From assembly GCF_900232995.1 (NCBI RefSeq), contig NZ_OCVX01000004.1, positions 132,514 through 196,513 of the forward strand: 64,000 bases of DNA, in the 5' to 3' direction. This DNA is from Mycobacterium simulans. Lineage in GTDB: Bacteria; Actinomycetota; Actinomycetes; Mycobacteriales; Mycobacteriaceae. A program made the translations under genes and the position numbers. The notes under the pieces were generated by a model. The model was given only the letters and a program-made list of their open reading frames with translations. It ran no database searches and was not told where the DNA came from. How positions within the stretch are numbered: position 1 is the first letter of the stretch; each line of letters opens with the position of its first letter. Positions 46,202 to 55,700 of the stretch are shown here, in pieces.

Positions 46202-46537
46202 ATGGCCGATCGCGTCCTGAGAGGCAGTCGCCTCGGAGCCGTGAGCTATGAGACTGACCGCAACCACGACCTCGCACCGCGCCAAATCGCTCGGTACCGC
46301 ACCGAAAACGGTGAGGAGTTCGAGGTTCCGTTCGCGGACGACGCCGACATCCCCGGCACCTGGCTCTGCCGCAATGGCATGGAAGGCACCCTGATCGAGG
46401 GCGACCTGCCCGAGCCGAAGAAGGTCAAGCCACCGCGCACGCACTGGGACATGCTGCTGGAGCGGCGGTCTGTCGAAGAGCTTGAGGAGCTGCTCAAGGA
46501 GCGCCTCGAACTCATCAGGTCGCGCCGCCGCGGCTGA
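46202..46537 (+). CDS. rbpA: RNA polymerase-binding protein RbpA
   Basis: The gene encodes 111 residues, the exact family length. The N-terminal tail (MADRVLRGSRLGAVSYETDR) precedes the core beta domain (RYRTENGEEFEVPFADDADI, with WLCRNG). The basic linker (PEPKKVKPPRTHWDMLLERR) and the C-terminal sigma-interaction helix (SVEELEELLKERLELIRSRR) follow. A strong GAGGAG ribosome site is just upstream. RbpA stabilises RNA polymerase open complexes with SigA/SigB and affects rifampicin tolerance. It is divergent from the small zinc-ribbon gene, with its promoter in about 46060-46190. Confidence 0.97.
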   Translation: MADRVLRGSRLGAVSYETDRNHDLAPRQIARYRTENGEEFEVPFADDADIPGTWLCRNGMEGTLIEGDLPEPKKVKPPRTHWDMLLERRSVEELEELLKERLELIRSRRRG

Positions 46538-46557
46538 TTCCGGGAGCTTTCGAACGG

Positions 46558-47352
46558 TTAGGAGCGGTTGTGAGCGCGGCTGGTTCGCGCCCGGTTGAGC
46601 CTGCCCTCTAGACCCCAGCGAGTGACCTTGACCAGCGCCTCGCGAATGCTGGATCCGCCCATCTTGGACACGCCGAATTCACGCTCGGTGAAGGTGATCG
46701 GCACCTCGACGACGATGAAGCCGGTGTTCACCGTGCGCCACGTCATCTCAATTTGGAAGCCGTAGCCTCGGGAGTCCACGCTGTCCAGGCCGATCGCTTC
46801 GAGCACTTCGCGCCGGTAAGCGCGGTAGCCGGCGGTGATGTCATGGACACCAATGCCCAGTGCTAATCGCGCATACGTATTAGCCGTCTTGGAAAACGCC
46901 AGGCGCCGCCACGGCCAGTTGCGCACCGCGCCCCCATGGACGTAGCGCGAACCGATGGCGAGGTCGGCTCCCGCGTCAACGGCGTCCAACAGGCGGTAAA
47001 GCTGTTCGGGCGCGTGGCTACCGTCGGCGTCCATCTCGACAAGTACCGAGTACTCCCGGCTCAAACCCCACGCGAAACCCTCCAGGTACGCCGCACCCAG
47101 ACCGTTCTTTGCGGTGCGGTGCAGCACATGGGTGCGACCGGGATCGGCCTGCGCCAGCTCGTCGGCGAGCTGGCCGGTGCCATCGGGGCTGCTGTCGTCA
47201 ACGACGAGCACATGCACGTCGGGGCAAGCGTCCGTCACCCGGCGATGAATCAGCGGTAGGTTCTCCCGCTCGTTGAAGGTGGGAATGATCACCAAGACGC
47301 GCTGGCTGGGCCGACTGCCCGGGACCTGGGGCGCAGACTGGCCGGTGGTCAT
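46558..47352 (-). CDS. ppm1: Polyprenol monophosphomannose synthase Ppm1
   Basis: The gene encodes 264 residues, a GT2 glycosyltransferase of the dolichol-phosphate mannose synthase type. It has VLVIIPTFNERENL, the metal-binding VEMDADGSHAPEQL (DxD) and VDDSSPDGTGQLADEL. RGYGFQIEMTWR matches the conserved acceptor region. It transfers mannose from GDP-mannose to polyprenol phosphate, supplying the donor for lipomannan, lipoarabinomannan and protein mannosylation. In M. tuberculosis this domain is fused to the Lnt domain (Rv2051c); here its ATG overlaps the stop of a separate lnt gene (ATGA), as in M. smegmatis. Confidence 0.94.
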   Translation of the reverse strand: MTTGQSAPQVPGSRPSQRVLVIIPTFNERENLPLIHRRVTDACPDVHVLVVDDSSPDGTGQLADELAQADPGRTHVLHRTAKNGLGAAYLEGFAWGLSREYSVLVEMDADGSHAPEQLYRLLDAVDAGADLAIGSRYVHGGAVRNWPWRRLAFSKTANTYARLALGIGVHDITAGYRAYRREVLEAIGLDSVDSRGYGFQIEMTWRTVNTGFIVVEVPITFTEREFGVSKMGGSSIREALVKVTRWGLEGRLNRARTSRAHNRS

Positions 47353-49367
47353 GTAGCTCCTTCATGTTGCCCGAAACCATGTGAGTATCGGCCGCCCTCA
47401 TCGGACGGAGTGTCTTTCTTATCCTCCAGGCCGCCCTCTGATTCGCTCTGGGGCGGCACACCCGAGTCGTCAGATTCGCCCGGGGGCGCGTCGTCGCCCG
47501 GAGGCCTGGACCGCCGACGTGTCAGACGCGGGAACCACCCATTGTGCCGTATCGCAACCAGAATCACCGCCCCAGCCGCCCCAACCAGGGTCCATTGCAC
47601 TGCCGGACCCCACCGCGCCCCAGGAGTCAGCCTGGTCTTGAGGCGCACCTGATTGTCCAGATAAGCGGGCTCGAAGAAGTCCGTGCGGGCCAGCTCACCG
47701 CCGTCCGGGGCGATCACCGCGCTGATCCCGGTGGTGCCTGCGACCACAACGTACCGGTCATGCTCCACGGCCCGAACTTTGGCGAAGGCCAGCTGCTGCT
47801 CACTCATCGTCTGGTTGAAGGTGGCGTTATTGCTGGGCACGGCCAGCAACTGCGCGCCGTTGAGAACCGACTTGCGGGGCGCGCGGTCGAAGATCACTTC
47901 CCAGCAGGTGGCCACCCCTAACGGCACCCCAGCGATGCGCACGACGCCGGTGCTTGGGCGGGGAACGAAGTGGCCGGCACGGTCGGCGTACCCGGAGAGA
48001 TGCCGGAAGAGCCACGGCATGGGGAGGTACTCGCCGAATGGCTGCACGATTTCCTTGTCGTGGCGGTCAGCCGGGCCGGTGACCGGATTCCAGACCAGCA
48101 CCGTGTTGGTGAATTCCGGGGTGTCATGCAGGCGACCTGGAACGTCGAGCACGGTGCCGACCAGGATCGGTACCCCGATCGCAGCCGCAGCCTCTGAGAT
48201 CTGCTGCCCGGCGTCGGCATTGACCAGTGGATTGATGTCGGAAGAATCCTCCGGCCAAATGACGAAGTGCGGTTGCGGGGCGATGCCGGAATGCACGTCC
48301 TCGGCCAGCACCAGCGTCTCGCGGACGTGGTTGTCCAGCACCGCTCGACGTTGCGCATTGAAGTCCAGACCGAGCCGGGGCACATTGCCCTGTACGACAG
48401 CGACGGTGACCGTGGGTTCGCCGCCCGATCCCGCCCCGGAGTGCCGCACCTGCGGCCACACGACGATGGCGGCCAACAGAACCAGGCTGATGCAAACGCC
48501 CGGCAGCACCACCGCCGGCGGCGGCGGACCGGCGCCGGCCCCGCTTGTGTTGGACTCCGGGCGGCGCACCTGGCCGCCGGACCGCCACCACTTCTCGATC
48601 TCCAACGCGATCGCGGTCAAGCTGCTAGCCACCAGCACGATCGCTACCGCGAGCAGCGAAATGCCACCGAGTTGAACCAATGGCAGCAGCGGACCGTCGG
48701 CTTGACCGAAGGCTAGCGATCCCCAGGGAAATCCGCCGAACGGGATGATCGACTTCAACCACTCCTGCGCCGCCCATAGCACCGCGAACCAAATCGGCCA
48801 GCCCGGCAGCCGACGGACCACAACCGCGAACAGTCCGAAGAGCCCGGGAAACAGGGCGGAAGCCGTCGCCAACACCAGCCAAGGCATAGCGCCTACCAAG
48901 GTGCTGATCCAAGGCAACAACGGCACATAGAACACCAGACCGAACAGGAAGCCATAGCCCAGCCCACCCAGCGGTGTCGTGGCGGGGTGAGTCAGCACCC
49001 AGGACAACAAGGCAAGGGCGACGATCGCAGCCCACCACCAGTTGGTTGGCGGGAAGCTGGCGTACAGCAGCAGACCCGCGACTCCGGCGACGACGAGCCG
49101 TGACCCCCGCGGCCGCAGCGCGGCCCGTGCGGCGGGCAGCCCCGCCGCTACACCGGCACCCACCCTCGCCCGCAACCGCCGTGCCGCAATACCAACCGGA
49201 TTGGCCTTGCGTGAGATGTCCGGCGAACCGGCGGGAGTTTCCTCCTGCTCCTCCTGCTCCGGCTGCTCTGCATCCGGCGCCTGCTCGGCCGCATCGTTAG
49301 GGGCCTCAGGATCGCTTTCATCGAAGTCGGCGCGTAGGGCCTTCCGGCCCAGCCATGGCCTAGCCAT
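47349..49367 (-). CDS. lnt: Apolipoprotein N-acyltransferase (separate Lnt)
   Basis: ATG at 49367 (MARPWLGRKALRAD) gives 672 residues and overlaps the upstream amidohydrolase stop; four more residues are possible upstream. An acidic Gln/Glu-rich head (about 15-55) precedes eight or so membrane helices. The extracytoplasmic nitrilase domain follows. Visible catalytic elements are the Glu of VIWPEDSSDINPL, the Lys region DRHDKEIVQPFGEYLP and the Cys of GVATCWEVIFD. It N-acylates lipoproteins at the outer face of the membrane. The acidic tail after the last helix is about 70 residues. It is translationally coupled to ppm1, and membrane anchoring of Ppm1 by this protein is known for the M. smegmatis pair. 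Confidence 0.93.
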   Translation of the reverse strand: MARPWLGRKALRADFDESDPEAPNDAAEQAPDAEQPEQEEQEETPAGSPDISRKANPVGIAARRLRARVGAGVAAGLPAARAALRPRGSRLVVAGVAGLLLYASFPPTNWWWAAIVALALLSWVLTHPATTPLGGLGYGFLFGLVFYVPLLPWISTLVGAMPWLVLATASALFPGLFGLFAVVVRRLPGWPIWFAVLWAAQEWLKSIIPFGGFPWGSLAFGQADGPLLPLVQLGGISLLAVAIVLVASSLTAIALEIEKWWRSGGQVRRPESNTSGAGAGPPPPAVVLPGVCISLVLLAAIVVWPQVRHSGAGSGGEPTVTVAVVQGNVPRLGLDFNAQRRAVLDNHVRETLVLAEDVHSGIAPQPHFVIWPEDSSDINPLVNADAGQQISEAAAAIGVPILVGTVLDVPGRLHDTPEFTNTVLVWNPVTGPADRHDKEIVQPFGEYLPMPWLFRHLSGYADRAGHFVPRPSTGVVRIAGVPLGVATCWEVIFDRAPRKSVLNGAQLLAVPSNNATFNQTMSEQQLAFAKVRAVEHDRYVVVAGTTGISAVIAPDGGELARTDFFEPAYLDNQVRLKTRLTPGARWGPAVQWTLVGAAGAVILVAIRHNGWFPRLTRRRSRPPGDDAPPGESDDSGVPPQSESEGGLEDKKDTPSDEGGRYSHGFGQHEGAT

Positions 49368-50955
49368 AGATGACCGCACCTCGATGCACGGTTTGACGGC
49401 AACGTGGCAACGCGTCCGTGGGGCCTAGCCGCGGCAAGGCGGGCACCCGGGAACGCGGGTCGGTTGACCAGCGTTGGACGGCGTCGCGCGGGGCGCTGAC
49501 GTCGAGCGTTCCGGCATCCCATACCGCATAGGAGGCGGGCGCGCCCGGGACCAGGGTGCCGGTCGTTCCGTCGCGGATGCCGGCGGCCCGCCAGCCGCCT
49601 CGAGTTGCGGCAGCGAACGCGGCGCGCGCCGATACCGCGCTGCCCGGCGTGTGGTGATTGACCGCCGCGCGCACGGTTAGCCAGGGCTCAAACCCGGTCA
49701 CGGGGGCGTCGGAACCAAGCGCGAGGGGCACGCCTTGGGATGCTAACAGCGCAAGCGGGTTGAGCTGGCAACCTCGGTTCACACCGAGCCGGCGAGCGTA
49801 CATGCCATTGCTACCGCCCCACAGCGCGTCAAAATTTGGCTGCACGCTGGCGATGACGCCCCAGGCGCCCAGCTTTGCGGCCTGGTCTGCGGTGACCATC
49901 TCCAGGTGTTCCAGGCGGTGCCCGCAGCGAGCGACGGCCACCACCCCCAGGTCTTCGACGACGGCTTCGAGGGCCGCGACGACCGCCGAGACGGCAGCAT
50001 CACCGATGACGTGGAAACCGGCGGTCACCTCCGCCTCGGTACACGCCCGCAGGTGGGCTTCGATGGCGTCTGGGTCGAGATGGCAGGTGCCGATGCAGCC
50101 GGGTGCGTCGGCGTATGGCTCGTGCAGCCAGGCGGTACGCGACCCGAGGGCTCCGTCGATAAACAGGTCGCCGGCCAGCCCGCGGGCCCCGGTCTGCTGC
50201 AGCAGCGCGCGGGCCTGCGCGGCGCTGGTTACCGCCTCACCCCAGTAGCCGATCACCTCGACGCCGTGATCGAGAGCGCGCAGCTGCAACCAGTCGTCTA
50301 GCCCACCGATTTCGGGGCCGGCGCATTCGTGCACGGCGACAATGCCGGCCGCGGCCAGGGCATGGAGTGCGGCGGCGCGGGCTTCGGCGAGCTGCGAGTC
50401 GGTTAGGAGATCGCGGGCGGCGGCCCGAGCCAGGTGGTGCGCGTCGCCGGTCAGCGGCTGCTGGGCTCCTGTTGCCGGTAGTTCGGGGACCAAGCGTCGC
50501 AGCCCGGTCGAGACCAGCGCGGAGTGCACGTCGACGCGTGCCAGGTAGGCGGGCCGGCCACCGAGTACTGCGTCCAGGTCCGCCGTGCTGGGCGGGCTGT
50601 CCTCGGTCCAGGTCGACTCGTCCCAGCCGTGCCCCCACACCGGTTGGCCCGGGCGGGCGGCCGCGTAGTCGGCAATCATCTGCAGGCACTGCGAGCGCGA
50701 GCGTGCTGGACGCAAATCCAGTCCGCTGATCGTCAGACCGGTCGCGGTCAGGTGGATGTGGCTGTCCACGAACCCTGGCGCCACGAATCCGCCGTCAAGA
50801 TCCTCCACTTGGGCGTCCGGGAAGTGGTTGCGGCCGACGTCGTCACTGCCCAGCCACGCGATCACATCCCCGCGCACCGCCATCGCGGTGGCCTCGGGGT
50901 GGGTCGGGCTGTGTACCCGGCCATTGACCAGGAGCTTGGTGGGAATCTGCGCCAC
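49360..50955 (-). CDS. YtcJ-type amidohydrolase (Rv2052c-like)
   Basis: The gene encodes 531 residues. It has the metal-dependent amidohydrolase N-terminus KLLVNGRVHSPTHPEATAMA, the HxH metal motif in FVDSHIHLTATG, the downstream metal His in TAGFHVIGDAAV and GHRLEHLEMV, and the Asp in LGSDAPVTGFEPW. This fits the amidohydrolase 3 (YtcJ) family, whose substrates are mostly unknown. It is the start of an amidohydrolase-lnt-ppm1 overlapping operon. The start GTG/ATG choice is not critical because the strand begins at residue 6. Confidence 0.85.
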   Translation of the reverse strand: MAQIPTKLLVNGRVHSPTHPEATAMAVRGDVIAWLGSDDVGRNHFPDAQVEDLDGGFVAPGFVDSHIHLTATGLTISGLDLRPARSRSQCLQMIADYAAARPGQPVWGHGWDESTWTEDSPPSTADLDAVLGGRPAYLARVDVHSALVSTGLRRLVPELPATGAQQPLTGDAHHLARAAARDLLTDSQLAEARAAALHALAAAGIVAVHECAGPEIGGLDDWLQLRALDHGVEVIGYWGEAVTSAAQARALLQQTGARGLAGDLFIDGALGSRTAWLHEPYADAPGCIGTCHLDPDAIEAHLRACTEAEVTAGFHVIGDAAVSAVVAALEAVVEDLGVVAVARCGHRLEHLEMVTADQAAKLGAWGVIASVQPNFDALWGGSNGMYARRLGVNRGCQLNPLALLASQGVPLALGSDAPVTGFEPWLTVRAAVNHHTPGSAVSARAAFAAATRGGWRAAGIRDGTTGTLVPGAPASYAVWDAGTLDVSAPRDAVQRWSTDPRSRVPALPRLGPTDALPRCRQTVHRGAVIYG

Positions 50956-50986
50956 AGGGCAAAACTACGCGCGGAGCACCGGAGGC

Positions 50987-51499
50987 TCAGCGGAAATCGG
51001 AGCGTGGGGGCAGGACGGGCGGTTCGCCTACCCATCCTTCTTGGACGTCGATGACCTCGCCATCGATGAAGTCCTGCCGATGGTCCTGGCGGTGGTCCTG
51101 GCGCTCGCCACCGACCGTTACGTCGATCAGCGGTACCCGTTGCGCTAACCCCCGCCCGACAAGGGCCGTCAACCCCGGGCGAGCGACGGCGCGTATCGGA
51201 GGGACCAACAGCAGCAGTCCCAGCGCCGTGGTGACCAGCCCGGGAACGAGGACCAGGCCCGTGGCCACGGTGACCAGCGCGCCGTCGCCGAGCGCGGTAC
51301 GCGGATCCTTCAGGCCCGATCGCAACTGCATGACTTGCCGGCTGAGCTGTAGGCCGCCCATGGGAGCCCAAACGACCAAGCCCAGCACGAAAGCGGCCAA
51401 CAGAACCAGCAAGGTCCAGCCGAACCCGATCGCCGACGCCAGCCCTATAACCGCCATGAGCTCGACGACGGCATACCCGAGAAGCAGCCGACCTACCAT
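50987..51499 (-). CDS. fxsA: FxsA family membrane protein
   Basis: ATG at 51499 gives 170 residues (MVGRLLLGYAVVELMAVIGL); ten more residues are possible upstream. Three to four membrane helices are visible: LLLGYAVVELMAVIGLASAI, LLVLLAAFVLGLVVWAPMGG and TGLVLVPGLVTTALGLLLLV. The conserved Gln/Arg-rich loop LQLSRQVMQLRSG and PGLVTTALGL are FxsA hallmarks. The C-terminus is cytosolic and contains QDHRQDHRQD, a short tandem repeat of 12 bases per unit. FxsA relieves phage F exclusion when overproduced in E. coli; the native role is unknown. It matches Rv2053c in position. Confidence 0.88.
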   Translation of the reverse strand: MVGRLLLGYAVVELMAVIGLASAIGFGWTLLVLLAAFVLGLVVWAPMGGLQLSRQVMQLRSGLKDPRTALGDGALVTVATGLVLVPGLVTTALGLLLLVPPIRAVARPGLTALVGRGLAQRVPLIDVTVGGERQDHRQDHRQDFIDGEVIDVQEGWVGEPPVLPPRSDFR

Positions 51500-51571
51500 G
51501 TCACGCCAACGTCCGTGAGCTATGCCCAAGTTCCTCGAATGGCCACATCGCGGCTGCAGTTAGATGACGGT

Positions 51572-52276
51572 ATGACGACGATCGAGATTGACACCCCCGC
51601 CGGACCGATCGACGCGCTGCTGGGCACTCCCTCCGGTGAAGGCCGGTGGCCTGGTGTGGTGGTGATCCACGATGCGGTCGGCTACGCCCCGGACAACCAG
51701 GCGATTTCCAGTCGGATAGCCCAGGCGGGCTACTTGGCGCTCACCCCGAATTTGTACGCCCGCGGTGGCCGCGCCCGATGCATCCGCCGCGTCTTTCGCG
51801 AGCTGCTGACCAAGCGGGGCCGCGCCCTTGACGACATTCTGGCCGCCCGCGACCATCTGCTGGCCATGCCCGAATGCACCGGACAGGTGGGTATCGCGGG
51901 CTTCTGCATGGGCGGCCAGTTCGCGCTCATCGTGTCGCCGAGGGGTTTTGGAGCCTCGGCGCCGTTTTACGGCACTCCACTGCCCCGTCATCTCAGCGAT
52001 ACGCTCGAGGGCTCCTGCCCGATTGTGGCGAGTTTCGGCACCCGTGACCCGCTCGGAATTGGCGCGTCCCAGCGGTTGCGCCAAGTGACCTCGGCCCAAC
52101 ACATCACGACCGATATCAAGGCGTACCGCGGCGCCGGGCACAGCTTCGCGAACAAACTGCCCGGCCAGCCGCTGCTTCGCATCGCGGGATTCGGCTACAA
52201 CGAGGCCGCGACTGAAGACGCGTGGCGCCGGGTTTTTGCGTTCTTCGGCGAGCATCTGCAGTCGAATGCCGAGTAA
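51572..52276 (+). CDS. Dienelactone hydrolase family protein (Rv2054-like)
   Basis: ATG at 51572 gives 234 residues (MTTIEIDTPAGPIDALLG); 19 more are open upstream. It has the alpha/beta hydrolase fold with the DLH nucleophile elbow GIAGFCMGG (Cys), the acidic residue in SFGTRDPLG and the His in RGAGHSFANK. Cytosolic hydrolases of this family open lactones; the physiological substrate is unknown. It is divergent from fxsA with only 70 bases between them. Confidence 0.88.
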   Translation: MTTIEIDTPAGPIDALLGTPSGEGRWPGVVVIHDAVGYAPDNQAISSRIAQAGYLALTPNLYARGGRARCIRRVFRELLTKRGRALDDILAARDHLLAMPECTGQVGIAGFCMGGQFALIVSPRGFGASAPFYGTPLPRHLSDTLEGSCPIVASFGTRDPLGIGASQRLRQVTSAQHITTDIKAYRGAGHSFANKLPGQPLLRIAGFGYNEAATEDAWRRVFAFFGEHLQSNAE

Positions 52277-52286
52277 GGAGTCGACT

Positions 52287-52691
52287 TCAGTTGTCGGCGA
52301 GTTTGAGCTCGAGTCCAACGTTGTTTTCCATGCCGCCGCGCAGCTTGCTGAAGAAGTTGAAGACCTTGCCTACAATCCCGTACCGCTTACCGATCGCGTC
52401 GTAGACGGCACCCGTTTGTGACTTGTCCAGGATGGCCGCGGTGCCCTCGACGGCTTCGCTGGTCGGGCGTCCACGCATGGTGCACGTGGCTAGCGTCACG
52501 CGGGAGGTATTGCGAATCCGCTTGACTTTCCACGACTTTCCCTCGGTGATGACAAGCAGGCGGTCGCCGCGTTCGCTGCCATCGCCGTCTAAGGCGGCCC
52601 AGACCGGGACCGGTTTGGGCCGGCCGTCTTTGGTGAAGGTGGTCAGCAGGATGTATTGCGCTTTAGCGAGGTCGGCAAAAGTTGGTGTCAC
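52287..52691 (-). CDS. PPOX-fold flavin/F420-binding protein (Rv2061c-like)
   Basis: GTG at 52691 gives 134 residues (TPTFADLAKAQYILLTTFTK), the same length as I recall for Rv2061c; the upstream open frame runs through the palindrome. The split-barrel pattern is visible in TKDGRPKPVPVWAALDG, then LLVITEGKSWKVKRIRNTSR and VTLATCTMRGRP. Mycobacterial members bind F420 or flavin and reduce small molecules; the substrate here is unknown. It faces the convergent dienelactone hydrolase gene, with 10 bases between stops. Confidence 0.82.
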   Translation of the reverse strand: MTPTFADLAKAQYILLTTFTKDGRPKPVPVWAALDGDGSERGDRLLVITEGKSWKVKRIRNTSRVTLATCTMRGRPTSEAVEGTAAILDKSQTGAVYDAIGKRYGIVGKVFNFFSKLRGGMENNVGLELKLADN

Positions 52692-52704
52692 AGGTGCCAA
52701 CCTA

Positions 52705-52772
52705 CCCGGCGAGCAGACGCAGAATCGCATGCGGAAGGCCTTCCGCATGCGATTCTGCGTCTGCTCGCCGGG
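52705..52772. repeat. Perfect 68-bp palindrome without loop
   Basis: Bases 52705-52738 are the exact reverse complement of 52739-52772, with the centre AAGG|CCTT. It fills the gap between the end of cobN and the start of the PPOX gene, both on the minus strand. It could act as a cruciform, terminator or mobile palindromic repeat, or could be a fold-back artefact. Confidence 0.9.
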
Positions 52773-52775
52773 GAT

Positions 52776-55700
52776 CTAACCTTCCAGGTCGCCCTCGGTT
52801 TCCAGCAGCGCCCGGCGCAACCCATCGAGCGTGTCGGCGTGCGGCTGGGCCCACATACCTCGGCTGGCCGCCTCTAGTAGCCGTTCTGCCATACCGTGCA
52901 ACGCCCACGGGTTTGACTCCGTCATGAATTTCCGGTTCTCCGGGTCCAGCACGTAACGCTCGGTGAGTTGTTCGTACATCCAATCGGCCATTACCCCGGC
53001 CGTGGCGTCATAGCCGAACAGGTAGTCGACGGTGGCGGCCATCTCGAAGGCGCCCTTGTACCCATGCCGGCGCATCGCGGCCATCCATCGGGGATTGACC
53101 ACGCGGGCCCGAAAGACCCGCGTGGTTTCCTCCGATAGCGTGCGGGTGCGGATGGCATCCGGCCTGGTGTTGTCGCCGATATACGCTGCGGGCGCTTGGC
53201 CGGTCAAAGCCCGCACCGTGGCCACCATGCCGCCGTGGTACTGGAAGTAGTCGTCGGAGTCCGCGATGTCGTGTTCTCGGGTGTCAGTGTTCTTGGCGGC
53301 CACGGCAATCCGACGGTATTGGCGGTTCATGTCGTCGATCGCCTCTCTGCCGTCCAGGTCACGTCCGTAGGCAAATCCGCCCCAGGCCGTGTACACCTGC
53401 GCGAGGTCGGCGTCGTCACGCCAGTTGCGGCTGTCGATCAGCTGTAGCAAGCCGGCGCCGTAAGTGCCGGGTTTGGATCCGAAAATTCTTGTGGTGGCAC
53501 GCCGTTGGTCACCGTGTTGCGCCAGATCGGCTTGAGCGTGCGCGCGCACGTAGTTGTCGTCGGCAGGCTCGTCGAGGTCGGCGACCAACCGCACCGCATC
53601 GTCCAGCATCGTCACCACGTGAGGGAACGCGTCCCGGAAGAAACCGGAGATCCGCACCGTCACGTCGATGCGCGGCCGGCCCAGCTCGGCAAGCGGGATC
53701 GGCGCCAAGTCGACGACGCGCCGCGACGCGTCGTCCCACACCGGCCGAACGCCCAGCAGCGCAAGCACTTCGGCGATGTCATCGCCAGCGGTGCGCATGG
53801 CCGAGGTACCCCACACCGAAAGACCGACCGACTGCGGCCATTGCCCATGGTCGTCGCGGTAGCGGTGCAGCAGTGAATCCGCCAGTGCCACACCGGCTTC
53901 CCAGGCCAGCCGCGACGGCACCGCCTTTGGGTCCACGGAGTAGAAGTTGCGGCCGGTGGGCAGCACGTTGATCAGGCCACGCAGCGGCGAGCCCGACGGC
54001 CCCGCGACAATGAACCGGCCGTCGAGTGCCCGTAGTATCTGGTCGATTTCCGACGCGGTGCCGGCCAGTCGCGGCACCACCTCGGTCGCCGCAAAACGCA
54101 GCACTGCGGCGACGTCTGCATTGTCGGTGATCCCTGCTGCGGCGTCGGGATGCCAGCCCGTGGCCTGCAGTGAGGCGACGAGCTCCCGGGCGACACCCTC
54201 GACCCGGTCGACCGCTGCGCGGTCGTCGGTACCGTCCTCGGCCAGGCCCAGCGCCTGTCGCAACCCGGGCAGGGCGTGTTGACCGGCGAACAGCTGGCGG
54301 GCCCGCAGGATGGCCAGCACCAAATCGAGTTCGGCCTCCCCCGTTGGCTTCTGCCCGAGGATGTGCAGCCCGTCGCGGATCTGGACGTCCTTGATTTCAC
54401 ACAACCAGCCATCGACATGCAGCAGCATGTCATCGAACGAGTCCTCTTCCGGCCGCTCGGTCAACCCCAGGTCGTGGTCCATCTTTGCGGCGCGGATCAG
54501 CGTCCAGATCTGCTGGCGGATCGCGGGCAACTTGGCGGGGTCCAGGGCGGCGACATTGGCATGCTCGTCCAGCAGCTGTTCCAAACGCGCGATGTCGCCG
54601 TAGGTTTCGGCGCGGGCCATGGGCGGTATCAGGTGGTCGACGAGGATGGCGTGGGCCCGCCTCTTGGCCTGGGTGCCCTCACCGGGGTCGTTGACGAGGA
54701 ACGGATAGATCAGTGGCAGGTTGCCCAGCGCGGCGTCGGACCCACAGGACGCCGACATGCCCAGCGTCTTGCCCGGCAGCCACTCCAGGTTGCCGTGCTT
54801 GCCCAGATGCACGACCGCGTGCGCTTGGAAACTGGATGGGAAACCGGCATCGAGCCAGTGGTAGGCGGCTAGGTAGTGGTGGCTGGGCGGTAAATCCGGG
54901 TCGTGGTAGATCGCAACCGGATTTTCGCCGAATCCGCGTGGCGGCTGCACCATCAGCACGACATTGCCGGCTTGCAGTGCGGCGATAACGATTTCGCCGT
55001 CGGGATCGTTGCTGCGGTCTACGAATAGATCCCCTGGCGGCGGGCCCCAATGCGCTTGCACGGCCGCGGTCAGTTCGGCTGGCAGAGTTTCGAACCAGTT
55101 CCGATAATCCTTGGCGGACACTCTAATTGGGTTACCGGCGAGTTGTCCCTCGGTGAGCCAGTCGGGGTCTTGCCCGCCGCGTTCGATCAGGGCGTGGATT
55201 AGGGCATCACCGTCGGCGGCGTCCACACCGGGCACGTCGCCCACCTGATAGCCCGACTCTCGCATTGCCCGCAGCAGAGCGATCGCGCTCGCCGGGGTGT
55301 CCAGTCCGACCGCGTTGCCGATGCGGGCGTGCTTGGTCGGATATGCCGAAAACACCAGGGCCACGCGCTTATCCGCGGGTGCGATGTGCCGTAATTGCGC
55401 GTGCCGGACCGCCAAGCCCGCCACCCGGGCGCAGCGTTCCGGGTCGGCGACATAGGAGATCAACCCGTCGTCGTCAATCTCCTTGAACGAGAACGGAACA
55501 GTGATGATGCGGCCATCGAACTCGGGCACTGCTACCTGGCTGGCGACATCGAGCGGGCTGAGTCCGTCGTCGTTGTCGCACCATTGGCCTCGTGGGCTGG
55601 TCAAACACAAGCCCTGCAGGATCGGGATATCGAGCGCCGCCAGGTGTTCCACGTTCCAGCTGTCGTCGTCACCACCTGCCGAGGCGGCGGCGGGCTTGAC

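Noticed and set aside
45671..46444. A 257-residue version of the zinc-ribbon protein
   Set aside because: It would cover the rbpA promoter and 5' end; similarity begins only after the GTG at 46033.
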